A stretch of DNA of 64,000 bases from Stenotrophomonas sp. SAU14A_NAIMI4_5 (lineage in GTDB: Bacteria; Pseudomonadota; Gammaproteobacteria; Xanthomonadales; Xanthomonadaceae): positions 2,530,579 to 2,594,578 of the forward strand of contig NZ_CP026003.1 in the NCBI RefSeq assembly GCF_003086795.1, written 5' to 3'. The notes under the pieces were generated by a model, which was given only the letters and a program-made list of their open reading frames with translations, was not told where the DNA came from and did no database searches. Each line of letters opens with the position of its first letter. Positions within the stretch are counted from its first letter, which is position 1. Shown here piece after piece: positions 1-7,187 of this stretch. Made by a program: the position numbers and the translations under genes.

Positions 1-144
1 GCTCCTGTATTCCAGCGGGGCTGGCGTGCCGATTCTGTACCAGGTGTGGGTGACTTCCTGTGCCGACGCCCCGCCCGCGCACACGGCGGATAGCGCAAGA
101 GCAACCCACCCGGCGCCCTGCCGGGCCCATGAATGTTCCTTCAT
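1..144 (-). CDS. Partial secreted protein, N-terminus only (runs off the left edge)
   Basis: A reading frame starts at an ATG complementary to 142-144 and stays open for 48 codons to the window edge. It opens with a signal peptide: a basic N-terminus, a hydrophobic run (WVALALSAVCAGG) and a likely signal-peptidase I site at ASA-QE near residue 28. The mature part begins EVTHTWYRIGTPAPLEYR. A purine-rich GAGGA lies about six bases before the ATG. I do not recognise the family; only exported location can be claimed. It follows the M14 peptidase on the same strand, with a gap of about 320 bases. Confidence 0.55.
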   Translation of the reverse strand, partial: MKEHSWARQGAGWVALALSAVCAGGASAQEVTHTWYRIGTPAPLEYRS

Positions 145-463
145 TGGCATTCCTCGTCCTTGAGCGCGCCGCGCGCGCAGATCTCACAGCCCGAACCGGG
201 CGATTGCATCCGAAGGCGAAAGAAAACCAGATGATTCGGGCGGGCGCAAGGAACCAGCCGCACATTCTGCGGTTATTGGAGAAAAACCAAGCTTCCTGGG
301 AGGTCGACGCGCAGCAGCGGCGTTATCGCTGACGCAAGAAGGTGCTGAAAGCGACTTTCGCGCTCGTTGAGGCTGGCACGGGCGCGGCTCCCACGCGGAC
401 GGCAGTCGAGCAAGCTCGACGCTACGCATCCAGGTCAGTCGCCGGGCATGGCCCGGCGCTGCC
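145..463. other. Intergenic region without a supported gene
   Basis: About 320 bases between the leftward peptidase and the partial secreted gene. It contains one GTAG-type palindrome (403-425) and a stretch of lower GC around 230-300 that could hold the promoter of the partial gene. The open frames across it have no recognisable protein character. Confidence 0.5.
403..425 (-). repeat. GTAG-type palindrome with TCGAGCTTGCTCGA core
   Basis: Read on the minus strand it starts GTAGCGTCGAGCTTGCTCGA, a hairpin with the same core as the inverted pair at 34735-34793. It belongs to the S. maltophilia GTAG (SMAG/REP) class. It is single here, without the usual inverted partner. Confidence 0.7.
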
Positions 464-1381
464 TCACTGCGCCAGCGCGTAATCCAGGCCGGCGCACACC
501 GCCGCCACCTGGGCGTCGTTGCATTCCTGCGGGTTGGTACGCGGGCTGTCCGGGAAGACCTCGGTGGTGGTGGCATAGCGCGCGTCGGTGAAACCGGCGC
601 ACGCACCGATCGAACGCGACTCGCCCCAGACCACGCCGGGCGACTGCAGCGGCAGGCCCACCAGGTTGCCCTCGGCGTCGGCCGGGGCGATGTGGGTGAT
701 CGGCGCAACGGCCTCGATCAGCGCCTTCTGGAAGCCGTGCTGCGGATCTTCGCTGTTGCCGATCACGTAGAAGCCATCAGGGATGGTGTCACGCTCGAAC
801 GGCTTGCCGTCGCGGGCGCAGCGCGCCGGGTCGAACTCGTGCAGGTCGCTGTCGGTGGTCTCGTGCAGGTCCAGGTGCACGCGGATATCGGCCTTGCGCT
901 CGGCCACCCAGCGCATCAGCGAGGCGGCTTCCTCGATCAGGCCGCCGTCACGGAAGCTGCGGTTAGGGTCGATCGCATCCGGGTTCCAGCGCTGGATGCG
1001 CTCGTAGCCCCACGGGCTGACGCACGGCGCCACGATCAGGTTCATCCGGCCCAGGTAGCGCTCGGCCTGTTCTTCGAGGAACTGCAGGGCGCCATGCACA
1101 CCACTGGTCTCATACCCATGCACGCCGCCGGTGACCAGGGCGGTCGGCAGCGCCGGGTTCCAGTCGTGGTTGACCACGGCAAACAGCGGGTAGTGGTCCG
1201 GGGCATAGTCGAGCTGGCCGTACTGGATCACGTCGAAACCGTCGTCCAGGCGCTCCAGGGCGGCCACCACATCATCGTGGTAGCTGCGCTGGCGCTGCTG
1301 GGCGGCCCGCCACTGTGCGCGTTCAGCATCGCCCCAGGGCTGGCCGGGGGTACCGATGGGATAGAACGGCGCGAGGGTCAT
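464..1381 (-). CDS. M14-family zinc carboxypeptidase / AstE-like deacylase
   Basis: 305 residues, cytoplasmic with no signal peptide. It has the zinc signature of M14 enzymes: TGGVHGYE gives the His and Glu ligands, DLHETTDSD supplies the next His, and TTTEVFPD near the C-terminus fits the catalytic Glu. NPDAIDPNRSF resembles the substrate arginine/asparagine region of this family. Members cleave C-terminal residues or N-acyl groups from small peptides; the substrate here is unknown. A clear paralogue lies at 36990-37910. It is transcribed leftward, divergent from the DUF3348 operon 170 bases away. Confidence 0.8.
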   Translation of the reverse strand: MTLAPFYPIGTPGQPWGDAERAQWRAAQQRQRSYHDDVVAALERLDDGFDVIQYGQLDYAPDHYPLFAVVNHDWNPALPTALVTGGVHGYETSGVHGALQFLEEQAERYLGRMNLIVAPCVSPWGYERIQRWNPDAIDPNRSFRDGGLIEEAASLMRWVAERKADIRVHLDLHETTDSDLHEFDPARCARDGKPFERDTIPDGFYVIGNSEDPQHGFQKALIEAVAPITHIAPADAEGNLVGLPLQSPGVVWGESRSIGACAGFTDARYATTTEVFPDSPRTNPQECNDAQVAAVCAGLDYALAQ

Positions 1382-1551
1382 GCAGGAGCTCCAGAAGGTC
1401 CAGTTGCGTTAGTGCAGCCGACCATTCTAAGCCGTCTGCCCGCCCCGGCCGACACCCTCCCCTGCCATGCGCGCCACGGGCCGCCCGCCCCCTTCATCCA
1501 GAGGCGGTCATCTGGTTGTAAAATCAACGGTTTTTGCCCCCTGGCTACTTG

Positions 1552-2205
1552 ATGGCGAACGCCGCGCAGCCGGTCCTGGGTGGACCGGAGTTCCTCCGCC
1601 TGCTTGCCCGTCTCAGCGACGGTGCGATGCCGGCCAGCAGTCCCGCCCTGACCGATCGCCTCGGCCAGTGGGTGGACTGGAGCCGTGCCGTGGCGCTGTC
1701 CGGGGCGCTGGACGGCCGCCTGCCGGAACCGGGCGAGGCCGCCGAAGCGGTGGAGGACCTGCTGGCTGACTGCGCCCAGGCCGAGTCCAGCCTGCTGGCC
1801 TCGATCCGCGAGGATGCCGAGGCCGAACGCCTGCTGGACCTGGCCGAGGCCGCCGCGCAGGCCAACTTCGCCTCGCTGCGCCAGCGCTACCGCGTGCTGC
1901 AGCAGGCCATCCAGACCGCCACCGGACGCCTGCGCGGGCGCCTGCGCGACCAGCTGGTGCAGGCCTCGCCGGACCTGGCGCGGCTGGCCGAGGTCGACGC
2001 GGTGATGGAACGGACCCTGACCCCGCGCGAGCACAGCCTGCTGGCCACCGCGCCAACGGTGCTGGCCGCCCGTTTCGAACGCGTGCACGGCCAGCCCGGC
2101 TGGCGCGCGTCCTTCCGCAATGACATGCGCAACCTGCTGCTGGCCGAGCTTGAACTGCGCTTCCACCCGATCCACGGGCTGCTTGCAGCCCTGCGCTCCC
2201 ACTGA
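1552..2205 (+). CDS. DUF3348 family protein, first gene of the DUF802/OmpA motor operon
   Basis: 217 residues, soluble, largely helical, rich in Ala, Leu, Glu and Arg, with no signal peptide or membrane segment. I recognise it as a DUF3348 protein from its sequence and from its constant partners DUF802, OmpA and DUF2894. I chose the ATG at 1552 (MANAAQPVLG); a TTG at 1534 in the same frame is possible. No strong ribosome-binding site precedes it. The C-terminal part (FRNDMRNLLLAELELRFHPI) is the most protein-like block. The next gene starts 10 bases after the stop. Its role is unknown; by context it is a cytoplasmic accessory of the membrane complex. Confidence 0.75.
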   Translation: MANAAQPVLGGPEFLRLLARLSDGAMPASSPALTDRLGQWVDWSRAVALSGALDGRLPEPGEAAEAVEDLLADCAQAESSLLASIREDAEAERLLDLAEAAAQANFASLRQRYRVLQQAIQTATGRLRGRLRDQLVQASPDLARLAEVDAVMERTLTPREHSLLATAPTVLAARFERVHGQPGWRASFRNDMRNLLLAELELRFHPIHGLLAALRSH

Positions 2206-2215
2206 CCGGAACACC

Positions 2216-4447
2216 ATGTCCAGAACTGCATTCCATGTCGTTGTTTTCCTTGTCGGCCTGCTGGCCGTGTGCTGGATCGGCATCGGCTACGTGGCGGTGC
2301 ACCCGCTGGGCGCTGCGGTGGCGGCGATCGTCGCGGCCTGCTACATCGCTGGCGGCGTGGAGCTGTACCGCTATCGCCAGGCCAGCAACGGGCTGCGCAC
2401 CGCACTGAACGACCTGGGTGCGGCGAAGGACGCCCTGGCGCCGTGGCTGGAGCGCGTGCCGGTGGGCCTGCGCAACGCTGTGCGCCTGCGCGTGGAAGGC
2501 GAGCGCATCGCCCTGCCCGGCCCGGTGCTGACCCCGTACCTGGTCGGCCTGCTGGTGCTGCTGGGCATGCTCGGCACCCTGCTGGGCATGATGGATACGC
2601 TGCGCGGCACCGGCCTTGCGCTGCAGAGCGCCACCGACATGGCCGCCATCCGCGGCTCGCTGGCCTCGCCGGTGCAGGGCCTGGCCGTGGCCTTCGGCAC
2701 CTCGATTGCCGGTGTGGCCAGCTCGGCGATGCTCGGCCTGCTGTCCGCGCTGCTGCGCCGCGACCGCCTGCAGGTCGTGCAGCAGCTGGACCGCGCCATC
2801 GCCGGCGAGCTGCACCCGTATTCGCAGGCCTGGCAGCGCGCCGAGTCGCTGCGCCTGCTGCAGGCGCAGTCGGCCGCCCTGCCCGCCCTGGTAGACCGCC
2901 TGCAGGCGATGACCAGCGCCTTTGAACAGCACAGCACGGCCGCCAACGAGCGCCTGCTGAACGGCCAATCCGACTTCCTCACCCACAGCCAGGCATTGCA
3001 GGAACGACTGGCGGTCTCGCTGCAGCAGTCGCTGCGCGAAGGCGCCGAGGCCAGTGCCGCCGCCATTGCCGGCGCGCTGCAGTCGATGGCTGAAACCACG
3101 CTGGCAGGACTGGCCAACCATGGCCAGGCGCTGCATGCGCGCGTCGAAAGCGCTGTGCAGCAGCAGCTGGCCGGCCTCAGCGAAGGCTTCGAGCGCAGCC
3201 GCGTGGCTACCGAAGCGAGCTGGGCCCGGATCGTGGCCGAGCAGACCCAGGCCCAGCAGGCACTGGTGGCCGATCTGCGCCAGCACCTGCAGGCCTTCAG
3301 CGAGGGCCAGGGCGCGCAGGCCGAGACCGTGCTCGCACGCATCGGCGAGCGCCTGCAGGCCGACGCCGCCGGCAACACCGAAGCGTGGCGTGCTGCCGCG
3401 GAACAGCAGCGGGCAGTGAACGCCGCGCTGGTGGAGCGCCAGCAGCAGGCACTGCAGGCGGTCGGCGCACAGCTGGACACGCAGGCGCAAGCCCTGCTGC
3501 AGGCATTGGACGAGCGCCATGCCGCGGGCCAGTCGCTGCTGCAGGATCACGAGGCGCAGCGTTCGCAGGACTGGCAGGCCGCACAGGCCGCCGCCGCCAA
3601 CGCACATGCCGAGCTGCAGGCGGGCCTGGACGCACGCGAACAGCAGCGCCAGGCGCGCTGGGATGCGGTGGCCACCGAGCTGCAGCAGGCACATGCCAGC
3701 CTGCAGACCCAACTGCAGGCCGGTGACGCGCAGCGCCTGCAGCAGTGGAGCACGGCACTCGATGCCATCGCGCAGGGCCTGGCCGAGCGCCAGCAGCAGG
3801 TCTGCGAGACCCTGGCCAGCACCGCGCAGCAGATCGGCGAGAACGGCCGCGCGCAGGCCAGCGCTACCCTGGCCGAAGTCTCCACCCTGCTGCAGACCGC
3901 CGCCGACGCCCCCAAGGCTGCGGCCGAGGTCATCAACGAACTGCGCAGCACCCTGTCCGAGAGCCTGGTGCGCGACAACAAGATGCTGGAAGAACGCGGC
4001 CACCTGCTGGCTACCGTGCAGACGCTGCTGGAGGCGATCAACCACGCCTCGCACGAACAGCGCAGCGCCGTGGACGCACTGGTGGGCGGATCGGCCGAGC
4101 TGCTGGAACGGGTCGGCAGCCGCTTCACCGACCACATCGCCGCCGAGACCGGCAAGCTCGACGGCATCGCCGAGCACCTCAGCGGCAGCGCGGCGGAGGT
4201 CGGCCAACTGGCCGGCACCTTCGGCGCCGCCGTCGAGCAGTTCGGCGCGGCCTCCACCGAGCTGTCCGGGCGCCTGGAACAGATCGGCGGCGCACTGGAC
4301 GCTTCGCTGGCGCGCAGCGATGAGCAGCTGGCCTACTACGTGGCGCAGGCGCGCGAGGTGGTCGACCTCAGCCTGTTGTCGCAGAAGCAGGTGATGGAGG
4401 AACTGCAGCAGCTGGCCACGCGCCGTGGCAAGGCCGGCAGCGCATGA
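2216..4447 (+). CDS. DUF802 protein: MotA/ExbB/ZorA-like membrane stator with long coiled-coil tail
   Basis: 743 residues starting MSRTAFHVVVFLVG. Two hydrophobic segments lie at about 4-22 and 27-45. A second pair at about 105-130 and 155-190 carries the MotA/TolQ/ExbB signature: GTLLGMMDTLRG, then SPVQGLAVAFGTSIAG and SSAMLGLLSALLRRDR. Residues from about 200 to 740 form a very long Gln/Ala/Glu-rich coiled coil. This is the ZorA layout: a proton-channel subunit with a long cytoplasmic tail. The next gene, overlapping by ATGA, encodes the MotB-like partner. Inference: a pentamer surrounding a dimer of that partner, driven by ion flow. No nuclease or helicase effector lies nearby, so a Zorya label is not justified. 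Confidence 0.8.
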   Translation: MSRTAFHVVVFLVGLLAVCWIGIGYVAVHPLGAAVAAIVAACYIAGGVELYRYRQASNGLRTALNDLGAAKDALAPWLERVPVGLRNAVRLRVEGERIALPGPVLTPYLVGLLVLLGMLGTLLGMMDTLRGTGLALQSATDMAAIRGSLASPVQGLAVAFGTSIAGVASSAMLGLLSALLRRDRLQVVQQLDRAIAGELHPYSQAWQRAESLRLLQAQSAALPALVDRLQAMTSAFEQHSTAANERLLNGQSDFLTHSQALQERLAVSLQQSLREGAEASAAAIAGALQSMAETTLAGLANHGQALHARVESAVQQQLAGLSEGFERSRVATEASWARIVAEQTQAQQALVADLRQHLQAFSEGQGAQAETVLARIGERLQADAAGNTEAWRAAAEQQRAVNAALVERQQQALQAVGAQLDTQAQALLQALDERHAAGQSLLQDHEAQRSQDWQAAQAAAANAHAELQAGLDAREQQRQARWDAVATELQQAHASLQTQLQAGDAQRLQQWSTALDAIAQGLAERQQQVCETLASTAQQIGENGRAQASATLAEVSTLLQTAADAPKAAAEVINELRSTLSESLVRDNKMLEERGHLLATVQTLLEAINHASHEQRSAVDALVGGSAELLERVGSRFTDHIAAETGKLDGIAEHLSGSAAEVGQLAGTFGAAVEQFGAASTELSGRLEQIGGALDASLARSDEQLAYYVAQAREVVDLSLLSQKQVMEELQQLATRRGKAGSA

Positions 4448-5082
4448 GCGACGAACTGGAGGTCGACGGCGGCTCACACGCCCCGATCTGGGCCGCATTC
4501 GGCGACTTGATGTCGGTGCTGCTGGGCGCCTTCGTGCTGATCCTGGTCGGCGTGGTCGCCGTGCAGCTGGAACTTTCGCAGCGGCTGGACCAGGAAGTGA
4601 AGCAGCGCCAGGCCGAAGCCAAGCGACTGCAGACCCTGGAGCAGGCGCTGGCCGGCCCCCTGGCTGCTGGCCGCGTGACCCTGGTCGATGGCCGGATCGG
4701 CATCAGCGGCAGCGTGCTGTTCGCGCTCAACTCGGACCAGCTGCAGCCGGAAGGCCAGGAGCTGCTGCGCAGTTTGGCCGCACCGCTGGCGGCGTACCTG
4801 GGCTCGCGTGAAGAGATCCTGATGGTCAGCGGCTTCACCGATGACGCGCCGATCCGCGATGGCAACCGCCGCTTCGCCGACAACTGGGAGCTGTCCGCGC
4901 AGCGTTCGCTGACGGTGACCCGCACGCTGATTGCCGATGGTGTTCCAGCCGATGCGGTGTTTGCCGCCGCGTTCGGCAGCGAGCAGCCGGTCAGTTCCAA
5001 CGCCGACGAAGCCGGCCGTGCGCGCAACCGCCGCGTGGAGATCGCGCCGATTCCCAAACCGAAGGCCGCTGATGGCAAGTAA
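4444..5082 (+). CDS. MotB/ZorB-like OmpA-domain protein, motor partner
   Basis: 212 residues. A short cytoplasmic N-terminus leads into one membrane segment (about 17-42) that begins FGDLMSVLLGAF. Asp21 is where MotB and ZorB carry their proton-binding aspartate. A short coiled linker (QRLDQEVKQRQAEAKRLQ) leads to a C-terminal OmpA/MotB peptidoglycan-binding domain (about 80-205) with SGFTDDAPI, NWELSAQRS, GSEQPV and GRARNRRVEI. It should anchor to the cell wall while the helix forms an ion channel with the DUF802 protein. Its start overlaps the preceding stop by four bases, which suggests coupled translation. Confidence 0.85.
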   Translation: MSDELEVDGGSHAPIWAAFGDLMSVLLGAFVLILVGVVAVQLELSQRLDQEVKQRQAEAKRLQTLEQALAGPLAAGRVTLVDGRIGISGSVLFALNSDQLQPEGQELLRSLAAPLAAYLGSREEILMVSGFTDDAPIRDGNRRFADNWELSAQRSLTVTRTLIADGVPADAVFAAAFGSEQPVSSNADEAGRARNRRVEIAPIPKPKAADGK

Positions 5083-5452
5083 GCCGCAGCCGCCACGGGA
5101 CGGCCTGCGCGCACTGGTGCGCGACCTGGATGCGGGCTCGCACAGCCTGCCGCATTACCCGCAGCTGCCGATGCTGGACCAGGTGCGCCGCGAGTGGAGC
5201 GCGCTGCGCAGTGAAGTGCAGGTGCGCCGTTCGCTGCGCGCGGAGGCCCCGGCCGATGGCGGCCCCTTGAATTCCGCGGTGCTGGTGCAGCGCATGCTGG
5301 ATACGATGCAGGCCACCAGCCCCGGCTACCTGCGGCACTTCATCGATTACATCGACACGCTGTCCTGGTTGCAGGCGTTGCAGGATGGTGCAGCCAGCGC
5401 CGCGGACACCGCCAAGCCCAAGCGCACGCGCAAGCCCCGTACTGCGGGCTGA
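5072..5452 (+). CDS. DUF2894 family protein, last gene of the motor operon
   Basis: 126 residues from the ATG at 5072, overlapping the OmpA-domain gene by 11 bases. No signal peptide. It contains LPHYPQLPMLDQVRREWSAL, a helical middle (LVQRMLDTMQATSPGYLRHFIDYIDTL) and a very basic tail (KPKRTRKPRTAG) that could contact nucleic acid or an acidic partner. The family is known to me only as a companion of DUF3348 and DUF802; its function is unknown. A broken partial copy of this gene lies at 5582-5705. Confidence 0.7.
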   Translation: MASKPQPPRDGLRALVRDLDAGSHSLPHYPQLPMLDQVRREWSALRSEVQVRRSLRAEAPADGGPLNSAVLVQRMLDTMQATSPGYLRHFIDYIDTLSWLQALQDGAASAADTAKPKRTRKPRTAG

Positions 5453-5472
5453 GCTCGTTGCTAATTTGCGTT

Positions 5473-5541
5473 TGCCGGCCAGCGGCCGGCACTACCGGGC
5501 TCGCTCAGTCAAACGCTGGTAGTGCCGGCCGCTGGCCGGCA
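5473..5541. repeat. Inverted pair of GTAG REP elements, first copy
   Basis: Two elements with core GCCGGCCGCTGGCCGGC face each other (5473-5495 minus, 5519-5541 plus). The 23-base spacer contains GGGCTCGCTCAGTCAAA. The same pair with nearly the same spacer recurs at 5762-5830. Each element can form a hairpin and the pair can form a longer cruciform. Confidence 0.9.
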
Positions 5542-5580
5542 TCACGTCCACGCCGACCAAGCATGCGGGTAGTCGCGGTC
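5542..5580 (-). pseudogene. Relic of a RAYT transposase 3' end
   Basis: On the minus strand this reads DRDYPHAWSAWT followed by TGA. That matches the last residues of the intact transposase at 5831-6277 (GEYPHAWSAWT, stop) with only a few base changes. Like the intact gene, it directly abuts a plus-oriented REP element. Only about 39 bases survive. Confidence 0.75.
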
Positions 5581-5581
5581 G

Positions 5582-5705
5582 CTGCCGCACTATCCGCAGG
5601 CATCAAGGCTGCATCAGGTCCAGCGCGAGTGCTCGGAGCGGTGCAGCGAGCGCCGCGGAGACCACGAAACCCAAGCGCCCGCGCAAGCCGCGCAACGCGG
5701 GCTGA
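5582..5705 (+). pseudogene. DUF2894 gene fragment with internal deletion and frameshift
   Basis: The left part reads LPHYPQ then L-HQVQRE, matching residues of the intact DUF2894 gene at 5147 onward. The right part, in another frame, reads GAASAAETTKPKRPRKPRNAG and stop, matching the intact tail GAASAADTAKPKRTRKPRTAG and stop. Most of the middle is missing and the two parts are out of frame, so no full product can be made. It is a second copy of the gene end, decayed after a tandem duplication. Confidence 0.8.
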
Positions 5706-5718
5706 GCCCGTTGCCTTG

Positions 5719-5830
5719 GTAGTGCCGGCCGCTGGCCGGCAGCCGTGCATCGCCATGCGTTTGCCGGCCAGCGGCCGGCACTACCGGGCTCGCTCAGTCA
5801 AAAGCTGGTAGTACCGGCCGCTGGCCGGCA
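5719..5830. repeat. GTAG REP element plus second inverted REP pair
   Basis: A plus-oriented element lies at 5719-5741. It is followed by a minus element (5762-5784) and a plus element (5808-5830), which repeat the arrangement and spacer of 5473-5541. The last element (variant GTAGTACCGGCC) ends one base before the stop codon of the RAYT gene. Confidence 0.9.
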
Positions 5831-6277
5831 TCACGTCCACGCCGACCACGCGTGCGGATACTCGCCGATCTGCCTGGCGAGACCGGCCCGGATCGGGTTC
5901 CCCAGGATGTACAGCGCCTGTTTCACCAGCGACTCCTCGGCTCTCACCGCGTGATCGAAGTAGCCTGACTGCCATACCGTACTGCGCCGGTCGGCCAGTC
6001 GATTCAGCGCCAGCGCACTGGATGACTTCAATCGACGGGCGATGTCAGCAAGCTCCGACGCCTGCAGCTGGAACATCCAGTGCACGTGATCCGGCATGAC
6101 CACCCAGGCGAAGGACTGCACCAGTCCCCTCTCCTCAATGTATCGAAACTGAGCGATGACGCAGGCTGCTGCAGCGGAGCTGGCAAGAATGCGGCGGCGC
6201 TGATGGGTTGTTGTTGTCAGAACATAGGTCTGGCCGATGATCGAGCGACGACCGAGGCGGAGGCGATGGCTGCTCAT
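5831..6277 (-). mobile_element. REP-associated tyrosine transposase (RAYT, Y1/HUH family)
   Basis: 148 residues, the usual size for a RAYT. The HUH motif is in WVVMPDHVHW (His64, His66). The second conserved block is WQSGYFDHAVR (102-112), and the catalytic Tyr is Tyr123 in ALYILGNPIRAGL. Such enzymes nick single-stranded DNA at GTAG-tetranucleotide REP hairpins and are thought to spread them. The gene is flanked by REP elements on both sides (5719-5830 and 6363-6419), as expected for a REPtron. The frame is intact with all catalytic residues, so it may be active. Confidence 0.9.
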
Positions 6278-6362
6278 GGCTCATGGTGGGCCAGGCAGCT
6301 GAGGGTTGAACGTCAGGGTCTGCCGTGGCGGGGGTTCGGAATTATCTGGAATTGATCGGGGT

Positions 6363-6419
6363 TGCCGGCCAGCGGCCTGCACTACCAGGTTGCGGTTGCC
6401 GGCCAGCGGCCGGCACTAC
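6363..6419 (-). repeat. Two GTAG REP elements in the same orientation
   Basis: Elements at 6363-6385 and 6397-6419, both reading GTAGT.CCGGCC on the minus strand; the first has an altered core (GCAGGCCGCTGGCCGGC). They lie between the RAYT start and the entA stop and could help end siderophore-operon transcription. Confidence 0.85.
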
Positions 6420-6428
6420 CGCGTTCGG

Positions 6429-7187
6429 TCAGCCGCGGAGGGTGGCGCCGCCGTCGACGTAGAGGTCGCTCATCGCTACGTGGCCGGCCTGTTCGGAGAG
6501 CAGGAACATCACCGAGTGGGCGATGTCCTCCGGGGTGGCAAGCTTGCGCAGAGGGATGCCAGCCTTGTAGGTGTCCAGGTTGCCTGCAATCACGCGCTCG
6601 GCGCCGTGCGCGTCCTCCCACATGCCGGTCTGCATCGGGGTCAGGGTGGAACCCGGGGCGACGATGTTGCAGCGGATGCCCAGCGGCGCCAGCTCCAGCC
6701 CCAGGCAGCGGGTGAACATGGTCGCTGCGGCTTTCGATGCTGCGTAGGCGGCCATGCCATGGCGAGGCACGCCGGCCGCATTCGAACTGACGGTGACGAT
6801 CGCCCCCTGGCGCCGCGGTGACATCACCCGCGCCAGCGCACGGCCGACATGGAACACACCATCGGCATTGACCGCGAACACGCGTCGCCAGTCCTCATCG
6901 CTGGTGCCGGCCACCTCACCCACGTGCAGCACGCCGGCCACGCTGGCGGCCAGCGCAATCGGGCCAACCGTCGCCTCGACATCCGCCACCACCGCGTCCA
7001 CCGCCGCGCTGTCGGTCACGTCCAGCGTGAGCGCGCGAACCCGTGGGTCGTCCAGCGCAGGACGTTCGCGATCCGTCGCCACCACCGTGCAGCCCGCATC
7101 GGCCAGCAGCCGCACCAGCGCCGCACCGATGCCACCGGCGGCGCCGGTCACCAGCGCCACGCGCCCTTCAAAACCGGTCAACTGCAT
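6429..7187 (-). CDS. entA: 2,3-dihydro-2,3-dihydroxybenzoate dehydrogenase
   Basis: 252-residue short-chain dehydrogenase. The NAD-binding motif is TGAAGGIG (14-21), and the catalytic Tyr and Lys are in MAAYAASKAAA. The C-terminal SDLYVDGGATLRG is typical of EntA. It oxidises 2,3-dihydro-DHB to 2,3-dihydroxybenzoate, the aryl cap of catecholate siderophores. The assignment rests on family and on position as last gene of the ent operon; its start overlaps the entF stop by 10 bases. Confidence 0.9.
   Translation of the reverse strand: MQLTGFEGRVALVTGAAGGIGAALVRLLADAGCTVVATDRERPALDDPRVRALTLDVTDSAAVDAVVADVEATVGPIALAASVAGVLHVGEVAGTSDEDWRRVFAVNADGVFHVGRALARVMSPRRQGAIVTVSSNAAGVPRHGMAAYAASKAAATMFTRCLGLELAPLGIRCNIVAPGSTLTPMQTGMWEDAHGAERVIAGNLDTYKAGIPLRKLATPEDIAHSVMFLLSEQAGHVAMSDLYVDGGATLRG

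Noticed and set aside
1613..4498. A 961-codon open frame antisense to the DUF802 gene
   Set aside because: Gln/Arg/Gly-rich shadow of a GC-rich gene; the plus-strand frame has membrane and coiled-coil features and fits an operon.
1552..5452. Calling the DUF802 operon a Zorya defence system
   Set aside because: Only the ZorA/ZorB-like half is present; no ZorC, ZorD or ZorE effector gene and no defence-island neighbours.
5473..5830. CRISPR array from closely spaced repeats
   Set aside because: Repeats are palindromic, in both orientations, with similar spacers and a RAYT gene; there are no cas genes.
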